From contig NZ_VEXQ01000005.1 of NCBI RefSeq assembly GCF_006376615.1, positions 1 to 64,000 of the forward strand: a stretch of DNA of 64,000 nt. Reading direction: 5' to 3'. Shown here piece after piece: positions 32,005 through 41,628 of the stretch (the first letter of the stretch is position 1; every line of letters begins with the position of its first letter). The position numbers and the translations under genes are program-made. This DNA comes from Buttiauxella sp. B2. Lineage in GTDB: Bacteria > Pseudomonadota > Gammaproteobacteria > Enterobacterales > Enterobacteriaceae. Under the pieces are notes generated by a model. That model searched no databases, was not told the DNA's origin, and saw only the letters and a list, made by a program, of their open reading frames with translations.

Positions 32005-33263
32005 AATATTTCCAGAGCCAGCAACTCCTGAACGGTCTGACGTCGACGAATCAGACGCGCCTGACCGTTATCAAACATCACTTCAGGTAACAACGGGCGA
32101 CTATTGTAGTTGGACGACATCGACGCGCCATATGCGCCCGTATCATGCAGCACCAGATAATCGCCCACTTGCACAGGTGGCAGCGCACGCGTTTCCACTT
32201 TGCCACCTTCCTGCTGGGTAAACACATCACCTGATTCACACAATGGCCCGGCAACCACCGTCTCGACTAATGGCAGTGCAGCAAGTTCACGTCCATCACC
32301 TGCCAGAGCTGAAATATGGTGGTAACTGCCATACATTGAAGGACGCATGAGATCGTTAAACCCTGCATCAATCAGCACAAAATGGCGCGAGCCCATGTTC
32401 TTGACCGAACGCACCTGAGCCACCAACACACCTGATTCTGCAACCAGGAAGCGGCCAGGCTCAATTTCCAGTTTCACCGGGTGCCCAAGGTGCTGAGCAA
32501 TTTTTTCACGCGCCGCATTCCACAGACCGTAATAGTGATTGGTATCAATGGTCTCTTCACCTTCACGGTAAGGAATAGACAACCCGCCACCTGCGGAAAT
32601 CGCCTCAAGATCCTGACCAAAATCAATTACCTGCTGCACCATAGCTACACAAACGCGTTCAAGATGACCGTAATCCACACCAGAACCGATGTGCATGTGG
32701 ATGCCAACCAGATGCAGCTTATAGCGTTCGATAACTTCCAGCGCTTGTGGCAAATCAGCATGCCAAATACCGTGCTTACTGTTTTCACCACCGGTATTGG
32801 TTTTCTGACTGTGACCATGACCAAAACCTGGGTTCACTCGCAGCCAGACGCGATGGCCTGGTGAAACTTCGCCAAGTTGTTGCAACATGTCTACAGAACC
32901 TGCGTTGACAGGAATTTGCTGCTCAGCCACCAGCGCCAACGTCGGCTGGTCAATCATATCAGCGGTGAAAACGATGTCGTCTTTGTTTTCCAGTGGCTGG
33001 TAGCCTGCCGCCAACGCACGTTCAATTTCGCCCTGTGAAACGGAATCGACTTTAACGCCCTGCTCGCGCATCAAGCGCAAAATATGAATGTTGGAACACG
33101 CTTTTTGCGCGAAACGAATCACATCAAACTGTCGCAGTTGAGCAATCTGCTGGCGAATAATATCCGCGTCGTAAACCCAGACCGGGCAGCCAAATTCAGC
33201 AGGTAGCGCCAGCAGGTTTTGTGCATTCAATGCGGTGTCGGTGTTATTGAGTGGGCGTGGCAT
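32001..33263 (-). CDS. lysA: Diaminopimelate decarboxylase
   Basis: Last step of lysine biosynthesis: decarboxylates meso-diaminopimelate to L-lysine with pyridoxal phosphate. 420 aa (E. coli 420). The PLP Lys lies in VIRFAQKACSNIHILRLM; GFGHGHSQKTNTGGENSKHGIW and CESGDVFTQ are conserved substrate/PLP segments. Start at 33263 gives MPRPLNNTD, fitting the family; ATG six codons upstream is the alternative. Divergent from its activator gene lysR. Confidence 0.96.
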   Translation of the reverse strand: MPRPLNNTDTALNAQNLLALPAEFGCPVWVYDADIIRQQIAQLRQFDVIRFAQKACSNIHILRLMREQGVKVDSVSQGEIERALAAGYQPLENKDDIVFTADMIDQPTLALVAEQQIPVNAGSVDMLQQLGEVSPGHRVWLRVNPGFGHGHSQKTNTGGENSKHGIWHADLPQALEVIERYKLHLVGIHMHIGSGVDYGHLERVCVAMVQQVIDFGQDLEAISAGGGLSIPYREGEETIDTNHYYGLWNAAREKIAQHLGHPVKLEIEPGRFLVAESGVLVAQVRSVKNMGSRHFVLIDAGFNDLMRPSMYGSYHHISALAGDGRELAALPLVETVVAGPLCESGDVFTQQEGGKVETRALPPVQVGDYLVLHDTGAYGASMSSNYNSRPLLPEVMFDNGQARLIRRRQTVQELLALEIF

Positions 33264-33417
33264 GGTTGGCTCCGGAAACAAATCATTTTTTGTATTACGC
33301 CACAGAGTGTGGTGAAGAAAAAATATCGTTTTCTGCCTAGTCTATGCAAATATGATATGGAATATCCCTTCCCCCCAAGCCCTCTCTTACAGGAGAAGGA
33401 GAAAAGAGGTTTAGCCC

Positions 33418-34341
33418 GTGCCTTCAATAACCTTGCGCCATATCGAAATTTTTCACGCAGTAATGACTGCCGGCAACCTCACCGAAGCCGCAGGGTTATT
33501 GCACACCTCGCAGCCCACCGTCAGCCGTGAACTGGCGAGGTTTGAAAAACTGATCGGCCTGCAATTGTTCGAACGAAGCCGTGGGCGACTGCATCCCACG
33601 GTTCAGGGTTTGCGGTTATTTGAAGAGGTACAGCGTTCCTGGTATGGACTGGATCGAATTCTAAGTGCCGCCGAGAGTCTGCGTGAATTCCGTCAGGGCG
33701 AGCTGTCCATCGCCTGCCTGCCTGTGTTTTCACAGTCATTCTTACCGATGATGGTGCAACCTTTTCTGGCGCGATATCCGGAACTGAGCCTGAATATCGT
33801 GCCACAAGAATCTCCGTTGCTTGAGGAGTGGCTATCCGCTCAGCGCCACGATTTAGGGTTCACTGAAAATACTACGACTCCCGCCGGAACTGAGCGCCAA
33901 ACGTTGCTGACCTTGAACGAAGTTTGCGTTTTGCCCGCCGGACACCGGTTGGCGCACAAAGACATTCTCACGCCGCAGGATTTCGCCGGTGAAAATTACG
34001 TCAGCCTGTCTCGCACCGACAGCTATCGGCAGCTACTGGATTCACTGTTTCAGGAGCACGATGTCAAGCGCCGCATGGTGATGGAAACACACAGCGCGGC
34101 CTCGGTTTGTGCAATGGTACGGGCGGGAGTTGGCGTGTCAGTGGTCAATCCGTTGACCGCACTGGATTACGCGTCAAGTGGTGTCGTTGCGCGGCGTTTT
34201 AGCGTGGCGGTACCGTTTACCGTGAGCCTGATTCGCCCACTGCACCGCCCTGCTTCCGCGCTTGTCAGCGCTTTTAGCGAACACCTACAAAACAGCATGC
34301 AGATATATATTGAGCCACTAAATACTCTGCTTGATACCTGA
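33418..34341 (+). CDS. lysR: Transcriptional activator of lysA, LysR
   Basis: LysR-family regulator that activates lysA in the presence of diaminopimelate. 307 aa (E. coli 311). N-terminal winged HTH LRHIEIFHAVMTAGNLTEAAGLLHTSQPTVSREL type (about 4-38), then the co-inducer-binding domain. The start codon is GTG, after AGAGG. The 154-bp space to lysA is the shared regulatory region. Confidence 0.95.
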   Translation: MPSITLRHIEIFHAVMTAGNLTEAAGLLHTSQPTVSRELARFEKLIGLQLFERSRGRLHPTVQGLRLFEEVQRSWYGLDRILSAAESLREFRQGELSIACLPVFSQSFLPMMVQPFLARYPELSLNIVPQESPLLEEWLSAQRHDLGFTENTTTPAGTERQTLLTLNEVCVLPAGHRLAHKDILTPQDFAGENYVSLSRTDSYRQLLDSLFQEHDVKRRMVMETHSAASVCAMVRAGVGVSVVNPLTALDYASSGVVARRFSVAVPFTVSLIRPLHRPASALVSAFSEHLQNSMQIYIEPLNTLLDT

Positions 34342-34342
34342 T

Positions 34343-35509
34343 TTACTGCTCTGTGACCGGTTGTTGGTGCCCGGTGCCATTGCTGAAGTTAATCAGACAG
34401 ATGATCAGCCCAATAGCGGCCAGCCCTGCAGCTGCAACCGGAACAGCAGTCAGACCATATCCATGGGCAATAACAGTGCCTCCCACCCAAGCCCCTAACG
34501 CGTTTCCGACATTAAAAGCGGCAATGTTCAGGGTAGAAACCAGGTTTGGCGCGTCTTTTCCATGCAGCACAACGTTGATTTGCAGCGCAGGTACAGTCGC
34601 AAAGGCCGCCATCGCCCACAGAAATAACGTGATTTCTGCAAGCCACATTCCGTGACTGGTCCAGCGGAATAGCAACGAAAAGATAGCAATCAGACTGAAG
34701 CTAAGGATCAAACTAAAAGAAACGCGCCAGTCTGCGAGGCGCCCGCCAAGGATATTCCCGACAGTTAAGCCTGCGCCAATCAGGAAAAGCGTCCAGCTTA
34801 CCCCCTGATGAGTCACACCCGTCACCTGCAACAACATTGGGGCAATGTAGCTAAACAAAGTGAACATGGCGGCGGCAAAAAATACGGTCATCGCCAGAGA
34901 AAGCCAAAGTTTGCCATTAGCCAATGCACTGATTTCGCGTTTGAGGTCAGTCGGTGACTCCTCTTTTTGCGAAGGTAAGCTAACGATCAACGCAACAAAC
35001 GCCACAACACCAATGACTGCCACGCCCCAGAAGGTTGAACGCCAGCCGTATAGTTGCCCAAACCAGGTGCCAATCGGTACACCCAGTACATTGGCTAACG
35101 TCAAACCAGTAAACATCAATGCTACTGCCGATGCTTTACGGTTTGGCGCAACCAGGCTTGCAGCAACTACCGCACCAATACCGAAAAATGCTCCGTGGCA
35201 CAAAGCAGTGATAATGCGCGCCAGCATCAGAAAATGGTAATTAAGTGCAAGCGCACACAGAATATTGCCGACAATGAAAATCACCATCAGTAATACCAAC
35301 GAAAGCTTACGCGGCAACCGTGCGGTTAATAACGCCATGATCGGTGCACCAATCGCCACCCCAAGTGCATAGCCGCTAATCAACCAGCCCGCTGTGGGAA
35401 TAGAAATCGAAAGATCTCCAGCCACATCGGGCAGTAGGCCCATGATAACGAACTCCGTCGTGCCGATGGCAAACGCACTCATCGCCAGCGCGAGTAAGGA
35501 AATAGGCAT
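34343..35509 (-). CDS. MFS transporter, YdhP/AraJ-like
   Basis: 388 aa with 12 predicted helices. The N-terminus LLALAMSAFAIGTTEFVIMGLLPDVA and the RKASAVALMFTGLTLANVLGVPIGT segment are typical of the DHA1 sugar-efflux/drug subgroup that includes YdhP and AraJ. Substrate unknown. The start at 35509 follows GGGAG; the frame is open 14 codons further. It sits between lysR and racX, which are neighbours in E. coli, so it is an insertion relative to that order. Confidence 0.85.
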   Translation of the reverse strand: MPISLLALAMSAFAIGTTEFVIMGLLPDVAGDLSISIPTAGWLISGYALGVAIGAPIMALLTARLPRKLSLVLLMVIFIVGNILCALALNYHFLMLARIITALCHGAFFGIGAVVAASLVAPNRKASAVALMFTGLTLANVLGVPIGTWFGQLYGWRSTFWGVAVIGVVAFVALIVSLPSQKEESPTDLKREISALANGKLWLSLAMTVFFAAAMFTLFSYIAPMLLQVTGVTHQGVSWTLFLIGAGLTVGNILGGRLADWRVSFSLILSFSLIAIFSLLFRWTSHGMWLAEITLFLWAMAAFATVPALQINVVLHGKDAPNLVSTLNIAAFNVGNALGAWVGGTVIAHGYGLTAVPVAAAGLAAIGLIICLINFSNGTGHQQPVTEQ

Positions 35510-35634
35510 GGAAAACTCCCGGTTCTGAAATAACAAAAGGCGGAGGAGCACAGCTCGGCCGCCAGATTATGGGGATGTCAGAGGTGCAGCTTTTTAAAAT
35601 ACCGTGCGCTGCTTAACAAATTAATAACACAAAA

Positions 35635-36330
35635 CTACTCTGCGAGCATAAATTTCACTGCATCTGCGGCATGAATGGCAGCGGTATCAAACACCGGGAG
35701 TGGGCAGTCCTGCTGATTCAGTAACAACCCGATTTCGGTGCAGCCAAAAATCACCCCCTGCGCCCCCTGCCCCTGTAGTCGTTCAATCACTTGCTGATAA
35801 TACTGCTTTGATTCTGCTGTAATTTTACCCAGACAAAGCTCTTCGAAAATTATCTGATTAATACGCAAACGCTGGGGTTCGTCAGGGATTAGCGATTCAA
35901 TGCCAAATTCGGCATTCAGGCGGCCACTATAAAAATCCTGCTCCATGGTGTAACGCGTCCCCAGCAATGCAACACGTTGTACATTTTGCTCAGTAATCGC
36001 GCGGCCCGTCGCATCTGCAATGTGTAAAAACGGTAACTCACAACGCGATTCAGTATGATGTGCCACTTTGTGCATTGTATTGGTGCATAGCACGATCCCT
36101 TCAGCGCCCGCTTTTTGTAAACCGAGAGCAGCTTGCGCCAACATATCTCCCGCCAGATCCCATTCCCCTTTTGACTGGCAGGCTTCAATCTCATGAAAAT
36201 CAACGCTGTGCAGCAGGATCTTTGCTGAATGCAATCCGCCTAAACGATCCTTAATCCCTTCATTGATCAAACGATAATAAGGAATTGTTGATTCCCAACT
36301 CATTCCGCCCAGCAACCCGATTGTTTTCAT
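35635..36330 (-). CDS. racX: Broad-specificity amino acid racemase RacX (YgeA)
   Basis: 231 aa (E. coli 230). Aspartate/glutamate racemase fold with the two catalytic Cys regions: [11 protein letters not shown] (about residue 83) and [11 protein letters not shown] (about residue 197). The E. coli protein racemises several amino acids other than Asp and Glu, such as homoserine. Start ATG 36330 gives [15 protein letters not shown] as in E. coli. Divergent from kdgF. Confidence 0.93.
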   Translation of the reverse strand: MKTIGLLGGMSWESTIPYYRLINEGIKDRLGGLHSAKILLHSVDFHEIEACQSKGEWDLAGDMLAQAALGLQKAGAEGIVLCTNTMHKVAHHTESRCELPFLHIADATGRAITEQNVQRVALLGTRYTMEQDFYSGRLNAEFGIESLIPDEPQRLRINQIIFEELCLGKITAESKQYYQQVIERLQGQGAQGVIFGCTEIGLLLNQQDCPLPVFDTAAIHAADAVKFMLAE

Positions 36331-36459
36331 GACTATTCACCTGTTAGCTTTTTATTACTCTGGTTATATCAGAGGCACAGCGCGGCAGGAAAGCGTGATC
36401 GCTCTTACAATTATCGGCTGCGGGCTACCACCAAATCATTTTTCAAGATACGATTCATT

Positions 36460-36480
36460 AAATGAAACAACGTTTCACAT
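36460..36480. promoter_or_regulatory. KdgR box upstream of kdgF
   Basis: AATGAAACAACGTTTCACAT carries the KdgR core GAAAC-N3-GTTTC with TGAAAC/GTTTCA ends. It is only 15 bp before kdgF and just ahead of the AGGAAAGGA ribosome-binding site, so it would block transcription directly. Confidence 0.85.
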
Positions 36481-36495
36481 AGGAAAGGATCGCTA

Positions 36496-36819
36496 ATGTT
36501 CACTTTTATTAAAGATACTCAACTGGAAGATTTAGGTGCTGGTGTGAGCCGCCGTATTCTGGCGCACGAAGGTAAAATGATGGCGGTGCAAGTTAACTTT
36601 GAAACGGGAGCAATCGGCCCGATGCATAACCACCCGCATGAGCAGTTAACTTATGTGCTGTCAGGTGAATTTGAATTTACCATCGGTGAAGAAACTCACC
36701 GAGTCACCGCTGGCGACACGCTGTATAAAGAGCCTCATATCATGCACGGCTGCGTCTGCCTGGCCGCTGGCACACTTCTGGATACCTTCACTCCGATACG
36801 TGAAGATTTCCTGAAGTAA
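36496..36819 (+). CDS. kdgF: Pectin degradation protein KdgF (unsaturated galacturonate linearising enzyme)
   Basis: 107-aa single-domain cupin. KdgF converts 4,5-unsaturated galacturonate, released by oligogalacturonate lyases, into its linear ketone form. The metal-binding cupin motif 1 is PMHNHPHEQLTYVLSGEFEF (His, His, and Gln in the usual set) and motif 2 is HIMHGCVCLAAG with the fourth ligand. Usual family length. A KdgR box overlaps its promoter. It stands apart from the other pectin genes, divergent from racX. Confidence 0.92.
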   Translation: MFTFIKDTQLEDLGAGVSRRILAHEGKMMAVQVNFETGAIGPMHNHPHEQLTYVLSGEFEFTIGEETHRVTAGDTLYKEPHIMHGCVCLAAGTLLDTFTPIREDFLK

Positions 36820-36828
36820 ACAATAAAC

Positions 36829-36868
36829 AAAAACGGCTCCTGAGTTCCCTGAATAAGGGCGGAGCCGC
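36829..36868 (-). terminator. Terminator of the fepE-like gene
   Basis: CGGCTCC (36834-36840) pairs with GGAGCCG (36861-36867) and an inner CCCT/AGGG pair extends the stem. On the minus strand TTTTTG follows. Confidence 0.72.
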
Positions 36869-36895
36869 TGTGAGCACTACCAGGAAAAATTAGAT

Positions 36896-38005
36896 TTATT
36901 TAATATCCATACGAGATGCCATAGCACCACGAACTAGCACTGAGCCTGCAGCCACAAGCAAACCTACCAACGCAGCCAAGACAATAATAAGCACCTTACC
37001 CGCACCGTCTTTTTTCAAGGGAAACGAGGGTTGCATCTGATATTGATAGGGTTTGAAATCGATACTGCCAGGATTTATGGCTTGAAGCGCGCTCAGTACA
37101 TACTCACGGTTCTGTACAGATGCATTCATCTGAGCGACATCTTTAATAGACTGCTCAATCTTCAACTTTTCAGCAAGACCCTTAGCCCCAAGAGAAACAG
37201 AATAATCAGGATCGTCTTTTACTGCCTGCCCATTACTGTATACCGGGTCTTTCAGACCTGCCGCATTCGCTACTTGCAATGAATAACCCAAACGTTCCAA
37301 ATTCACATTGTGTTGGTTCTTAAGATTAATACGATCAAGTGCTAACCTATCTTTTTCAAATGCTACTTTTAAATCGATGGCATTTCTCATCCGCTCGATA
37401 ACGTTTTTATTAACCTCAGCGGTGACAAAGCTAACGTAGTTTTGCAGCACTTGTTGGGCATCTTTCGCATCGGGCGCCGTAAAGCTCAGAGTCCAGGAGG
37501 CATAAGGTGCATTTTCGATTTTTTTGGCTGCGTTGTTGTCTACTGCGATGAATTTTTGCGAAACATTCACAATAGCGCGGTACAACTCATCCTTGTTCAC
37601 TTGTGCATTCTTCACCAGTGTTTGTACATAAGGTGATTTAGCCAGGAATTCCTGGCGAAGTTCTTCTGAGTTAAATCTCTCCAAAAATAGATTGTAGAGG
37701 TTAGTTGCATCAAGATTTGTTTCTACACCAAGTACCGTCATATTGACCAATGCATGGCGCAGTTTAATAACATCTTTGTTTTCAGGTGGCGTAACAATCG
37801 TCTGACTTGTCCATTTTTGTGGAAGTAATAAACTGGCCGCCATTCCGCACAAGGCAAACAACAAGGTAATAAGGATTATCTGTTTTTTTGCCACGTAGAG
37901 CGTAGACAATAAGCTCAGTAAATCTATTTCCTCATTTTGAGACGGTATAATCGGATAATGAGACGTACTTTCTAAATGACTGGTTTTTAACTCTATAGAA
38001 GACAT
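36896..38005 (-). CDS. fepE: FepE-type LPS O-antigen chain-length regulator (Wzz family)
   Basis: 369 aa (E. coli FepE 377). Polysaccharide co-polymerase with two membrane helices: ILITLLFALCGMAASLLL (about 44-62) and VLIIVLAALVGLLVAAGSVLV (about 337-357), and a long coiled periplasmic domain between. The segment AAGLKDPVYSNGQAVKDDPDYSVSLG and PSFPLKKDG before TM2 are typical of FepE. In Salmonella FepE gives very long O-antigen. Its place inside the pectin block, between kdgF and togM, is unusual; no O-antigen genes are nearby. Confidence 0.9.
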   Translation of the reverse strand: MSSIELKTSHLESTSHYPIIPSQNEEIDLLSLLSTLYVAKKQIILITLLFALCGMAASLLLPQKWTSQTIVTPPENKDVIKLRHALVNMTVLGVETNLDATNLYNLFLERFNSEELRQEFLAKSPYVQTLVKNAQVNKDELYRAIVNVSQKFIAVDNNAAKKIENAPYASWTLSFTAPDAKDAQQVLQNYVSFVTAEVNKNVIERMRNAIDLKVAFEKDRLALDRINLKNQHNVNLERLGYSLQVANAAGLKDPVYSNGQAVKDDPDYSVSLGAKGLAEKLKIEQSIKDVAQMNASVQNREYVLSALQAINPGSIDFKPYQYQMQPSFPLKKDGAGKVLIIVLAALVGLLVAAGSVLVRGAMASRMDIK

Positions 38006-38351
38006 AACTGGCCAGCTTTTAATTTATTGAGAAAATGACCTGCTTTAGCCCATGTATTAAGGAGGTTAAAGCAATGTTTAAACCAAGGAATAAAAAGACG
38101 GATACGGTTAGAATAAAGGCAATTTAATTTTCCAATTATTTATTTTTACCTATTTATGGAAAACACCTCTTATATTTCTTAACACATCAACAACAAAGCC
38201 AAGGCATTGTTGTAAAAACATGCGTGTATAAAGCTCTATTATTATCCGTGTGATCCATCTCAAAAACAACTCCTAACTCTTGCATTTCAAAAATCCAGAA
38301 AATTCTTGTTCACTTTTCTGCATCTGCTCAAAATCTTACTCATTTCACATA

Positions 38352-38371
38352 ATCGAAACATCGTTTCGACT
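38352..38371. promoter_or_regulatory. KdgR box upstream of togM
   Basis: ATCGAAACATCGTTTCGACT has the GAAAC-N3-GTTTC core. It is about 300 bp before togM, so either the tog 5' leader is long or this box controls an upstream promoter. A CRP right half-site (GATCACA, 38374-38380) lies next to it, fitting the KdgR/CRP pairing of pectin genes in Dickeya. Confidence 0.8.
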
Positions 38372-38427
38372 TTGATCACATTTCCAACATGAATTGAATG
38401 ACGTCGTTACAAATCGTAATAAGATTA

Positions 38428-38446
38428 TTTAAAACACTGTTTTACA
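38428..38446. promoter_or_regulatory. Possible second, degenerate KdgR box before togM
   Basis: The palindrome TTAAAACACTGTTTTACAA resembles the KdgR core with A for G (AAAAC-N3-GTTTT). Confidence 0.35.
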
Positions 38447-38674
38447 AATCAGAAACCACAGTTCGTATGTTTATGAAACCTGTAAATAGATACAGACAAG
38501 AAACAGGCGTGGTGGTGCTTTACATTTTAATTATCAATCAACTATCAGGGAATGAATATGATAAACCCACCGACTGCCTTTCGACCCATTCGTTATGTTT
38601 CACGAACGAGGCAATGAGTTTCAAGAACGATTTTGTGAAAATTTTTTAAACCATTGATCGCCAGGTAGGTATTT

Positions 38675-39565
38675 ATGAATGAAAACAAAATGCTGGGATT
38701 GGCATGGATATCGCCCTACATAATCGGGTTGATAGTCTTTACTGCCTTCCCATTTGTTTCATCTTTCTTCCTCAGTTTTACTGAGTACGATTTGATGACC
38801 CCACCGGTATTCACCGGTATCGAGAACTATCGCTACATGTTGACCGAAGATTCACTCTTCTGGAAATCCATGGGTGTGACTTTTGCGTACGTGTTTTTAA
38901 CCATCCCATTGAAACTCGCTTTCGCATTGGGCATCGCATTTGTTCTGAACTTTAAACTGCGCGGAATCGGCTTCTTCCGTACTGCGTATTACATTCCGTC
39001 AATTTTGGGTAGCTCCGTTGCCATCGCCGTTCTGTGGCGTGCGCTGTTTGCTATCGATGGTTTGCTTAACAGCTTTATCGGTGTGTTCGGTCTTGATCCG
39101 GTGAACTGGCTAGGTGAACCTTCACTTGCGCTGATGTCGGTTACGCTGTTGCGCGTTTGGCAGTTCGGTTCTGCGATGGTTATCTTCCTTGCGGCCCTGC
39201 AAAACGTTCCGCAATCACAGTATGAAGCAGCAATGATCGATGGTGCGTCTAAATGGCAGATGTTCATGAAAGTGACCGTGCCTTTGATAACGCCAGTCAT
39301 TTTCTTCAACTTCATCATGCAGACCACGCAGGCGTTCCAGGAGTTTACCGCGCCATACATCATTACTGGTGGCGGTCCAACTCACTACACCTACTTGTTC
39401 TCACTGTATATCTACGATACCGCGTTCAAATACTTCGATATGGGTTATGGCGCAGCGCTGGCGTGGGTTCTGTTCCTGGTCGTGGCGGTCTTTGCCTCCA
39501 TCGCCTTTAAGTCATCGAAATACTGGGTGTTCTACTCCGCAGACAAGGGAGGCAAAAATGGCTGA
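38675..39565 (+). CDS. togM: Oligogalacturonide ABC transporter permease TogM
   Basis: 296 aa, about six membrane helices (first IIGLIVFTAFPFVSSFFLSF). The binding-protein-dependent permease loop EAAMIDGASKWQMFMKVTVP is visible near residue 190. First gene of togMNAB, which imports pectin oligogalacturonides; closely resembles Dickeya TogM as far as I recall it. The start follows AGGTAGG. Overlaps togN by 8 nt. Confidence 0.92.
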   Translation: MNENKMLGLAWISPYIIGLIVFTAFPFVSSFFLSFTEYDLMTPPVFTGIENYRYMLTEDSLFWKSMGVTFAYVFLTIPLKLAFALGIAFVLNFKLRGIGFFRTAYYIPSILGSSVAIAVLWRALFAIDGLLNSFIGVFGLDPVNWLGEPSLALMSVTLLRVWQFGSAMVIFLAALQNVPQSQYEAAMIDGASKWQMFMKVTVPLITPVIFFNFIMQTTQAFQEFTAPYIITGGGPTHYTYLFSLYIYDTAFKYFDMGYGAALAWVLFLVVAVFASIAFKSSKYWVFYSADKGGKNG

Positions 39566-40472
39566 TATCCAACCAAGCCAGTTAGCGGCTAAAAATCCGA
39601 TGGACCAGGCAGAAGAAGAAATCGCCCGCACTTTGCGTCGCGAAAAGATCAGCCGCAGCATCCGTTATGTCGTCTTGCTGATTGTCGGTTTGTTAATGCT
39701 TTACCCATTAGTGTGGATGTTCTGCGCAGCGTTCAAACCGAACCACGAGATTTTCACCACTTTGGGTCTGTGGCCGTCTAACCCGACCAGCGACGGTTTC
39801 GTCAACGGTTGGAAAACGGGTACTGAATACACCTTCGGTCACTACATGCTGAACACCATGCAGTATGTGATTCCGAAAGTTCTGTTGACCATCATCTCTT
39901 CAACGATCGTTGCTTATGGCTTCGCCCGTTTTGAGATTCCGTTTAAGAAGTTTTGGTTCGCAACGCTGATTACCACCATGTTGCTCCCAAGCACTGTGCT
40001 GTTAATCCCGCAATACCTGATGTTCCGTGAAATGGGCATGTTGAATAGCTATCTGCCGCTGTGGCTGCCAATGGCGTTCGCAACCCAAGGGTTCTTTGTC
40101 TTCATGTTGATCCAGTTCCTGCGTGGCGTGCCACGCGATATGGAAGAAGCAGCGCAGATTGATGGCTGTAACTCCTTCCAGGTGCTCTGGTATGTGGTAG
40201 TGCCGATTCTGAAACCGGCCATTATCTCTGTCGCCCTGTTCCAGTTCATGTGGTCAATGAACGACTTTATCGGGCCGCTGATTTATGTGTACAGCGTAGA
40301 CAAGTACCCAATTGCACTGGCGCTCAAAATGTCTATCGACGTGACTGAAGGCGCCCCATGGAACGAAATTCTGGCAATGGCGAGTATCTCGATCATGCCA
40401 TCAATCATCATCTTCTTCCTGGCTCAACGCTACTTCGTACAAGGCGTGACCAGCAGCGGAATTAAAGGTTAA
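39558..40472 (+). CDS. togN: Oligogalacturonide ABC transporter permease TogN
   Basis: 304 aa. A charged cytoplasmic N-terminus (NPMDQAEEEIARTLRREKISRS) precedes about six helices; the EAA loop is EEAAQIDGCNSFQVLWYVVVP. I placed the start at 39558, within the last codons of togM and after GGGAGG; the frame is open a further 63 codons inside togM but those have no start signal. Pairs with TogM in the membrane. Confidence 0.92.
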   Translation: MADIQPSQLAAKNPMDQAEEEIARTLRREKISRSIRYVVLLIVGLLMLYPLVWMFCAAFKPNHEIFTTLGLWPSNPTSDGFVNGWKTGTEYTFGHYMLNTMQYVIPKVLLTIISSTIVAYGFARFEIPFKKFWFATLITTMLLPSTVLLIPQYLMFREMGMLNSYLPLWLPMAFATQGFFVFMLIQFLRGVPRDMEEAAQIDGCNSFQVLWYVVVPILKPAIISVALFQFMWSMNDFIGPLIYVYSVDKYPIALALKMSIDVTEGAPWNEILAMASISIMPSIIIFFLAQRYFVQGVTSSGIKG

Positions 40473-40485
40473 GTGAGGGAATATC

Positions 40486-41613
40486 ATGGCTGAAGTTACT
40501 TTCAATAAATTGCAAAAAGTTTACTCCAACGGCTTCCAGGCGGTTCATGGTATCGACCTGAAGATTGAGGATGGTGAATTCATGGTTATCGTCGGCCCGT
40601 CTGGCTGCGCGAAATCAACCACCCTGCGTATGCTGGCTGGCCTCGAAACCATCAGCGGCGGCGAAGTCAGAATTGGCGAGCGCGTGGTTAACAACCTTGC
40701 CCCTAAATCTCGCGGTATCGCAATGGTGTTCCAGAACTATGCGTTGTATCCGCACATGACCGTGCGTGAAAACCTGGCCTTTGGCCTGAAGCTGAGCAAA
40801 CTGCCAAAAGAACAAATCGAAACTCAGGTTAATGAAGCAGCAAAAATCCTCGAATTGGATGAGCTGATGGACAGGCTGCCGCGCCAGTTGTCTGGCGGCC
40901 AGGCCCAACGAGTGGCCGTTGGTCGTGCGATTGTGAAAAAACCAGATGTGTTTTTGTTCGATGAACCGCTGTCGAACCTTGATGCCAAACTGCGCGCGTC
41001 AATGCGTATTCGCATCTCTGACCTCCACAAGCAGCTCAAGAAAAGCGGTAAACCTGCGACCACCGTTTATGTCACCCACGATCAGACCGAAGCAATGACT
41101 ATGGGCGACCGTATCTGTGTGATGAAACTGGGTCACATCATGCAAGTCGATACGCCAGACAACCTCTACCACTACCCGAAAAACATGTTCGTAGCAGGCT
41201 TTATCGGCGCGCCAGAAATGAACATCCGCCCGAGCAAGTTGATTGAGAAAGATGGCCGCCTGCATATTAGCGTCGGTAACGACACGCTGGCATTGAACGA
41301 GCGCCAGCAGACGCGCTGCGCGGAGTACAAAAATCAGGATATCTTCTTCGGGATCCGTCCTGAGTTTATTTCACTCTCTGATGAACCGTTTGCCCAAAGC
41401 CATTCCAGCGGCGAAATGGTGCGTGTGGAGAACATGGGTCACGAATTCTTTATCTACTTGAAAGTAGCTGATTTCGAAATGACCTGCCGAATCCCTTCCG
41501 ATGAAGCTAAGCCAATGATTGAAAAAGGCCTTCACCGTAAGGTGTATTTCAAGTTTGACATGGAAAAATGTCATATTTTCGACGCTAAAACAGAACAGAA
41601 CATCTCTCTTTGA
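40486..41613 (+). CDS. togA: Oligogalacturonide ABC transporter ATP-binding protein TogA
   Basis: 375 aa, MalK/UgpC-type ATPase. Walker A is VGPSGCAKSTTLRML (note Ala where many have Gly before Lys, as I recall for TogA generally), signature LSGGQAQRVAVGRAI, Walker B DVFLFDEPLSNLD, switch His in VYVTHDQTEA. C-terminal regulatory OB-like domain from about 240. Follows togN by 13 nt and togB starts 15 nt after it. Confidence 0.93.
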   Translation: MAEVTFNKLQKVYSNGFQAVHGIDLKIEDGEFMVIVGPSGCAKSTTLRMLAGLETISGGEVRIGERVVNNLAPKSRGIAMVFQNYALYPHMTVRENLAFGLKLSKLPKEQIETQVNEAAKILELDELMDRLPRQLSGGQAQRVAVGRAIVKKPDVFLFDEPLSNLDAKLRASMRIRISDLHKQLKKSGKPATTVYVTHDQTEAMTMGDRICVMKLGHIMQVDTPDNLYHYPKNMFVAGFIGAPEMNIRPSKLIEKDGRLHISVGNDTLALNERQQTRCAEYKNQDIFFGIRPEFISLSDEPFAQSHSSGEMVRVENMGHEFFIYLKVADFEMTCRIPSDEAKPMIEKGLHRKVYFKFDMEKCHIFDAKTEQNISL

Positions 41614-41628
41614 CAGGAGTCTATGATA

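Larger units (their letters stand above)
38006..38674. other. Intergenic region between fepE and togM
   Basis: 669 bp, A/T-rich, with divergent promoters. I see a KdgR box with a neighbouring CRP half-site (38351-38380) and a weaker KdgR-like palindrome (38428-38446), and no convincing gene. An 83-codon open frame at 38398-38649 has no family resemblance. Confidence 0.6.

Noticed and set aside
38398-38649. 83-codon open frame upstream of togM
   Set aside because: No family resemblance, overlaps the KdgR/CRP region, no convincing ribosome-binding site.
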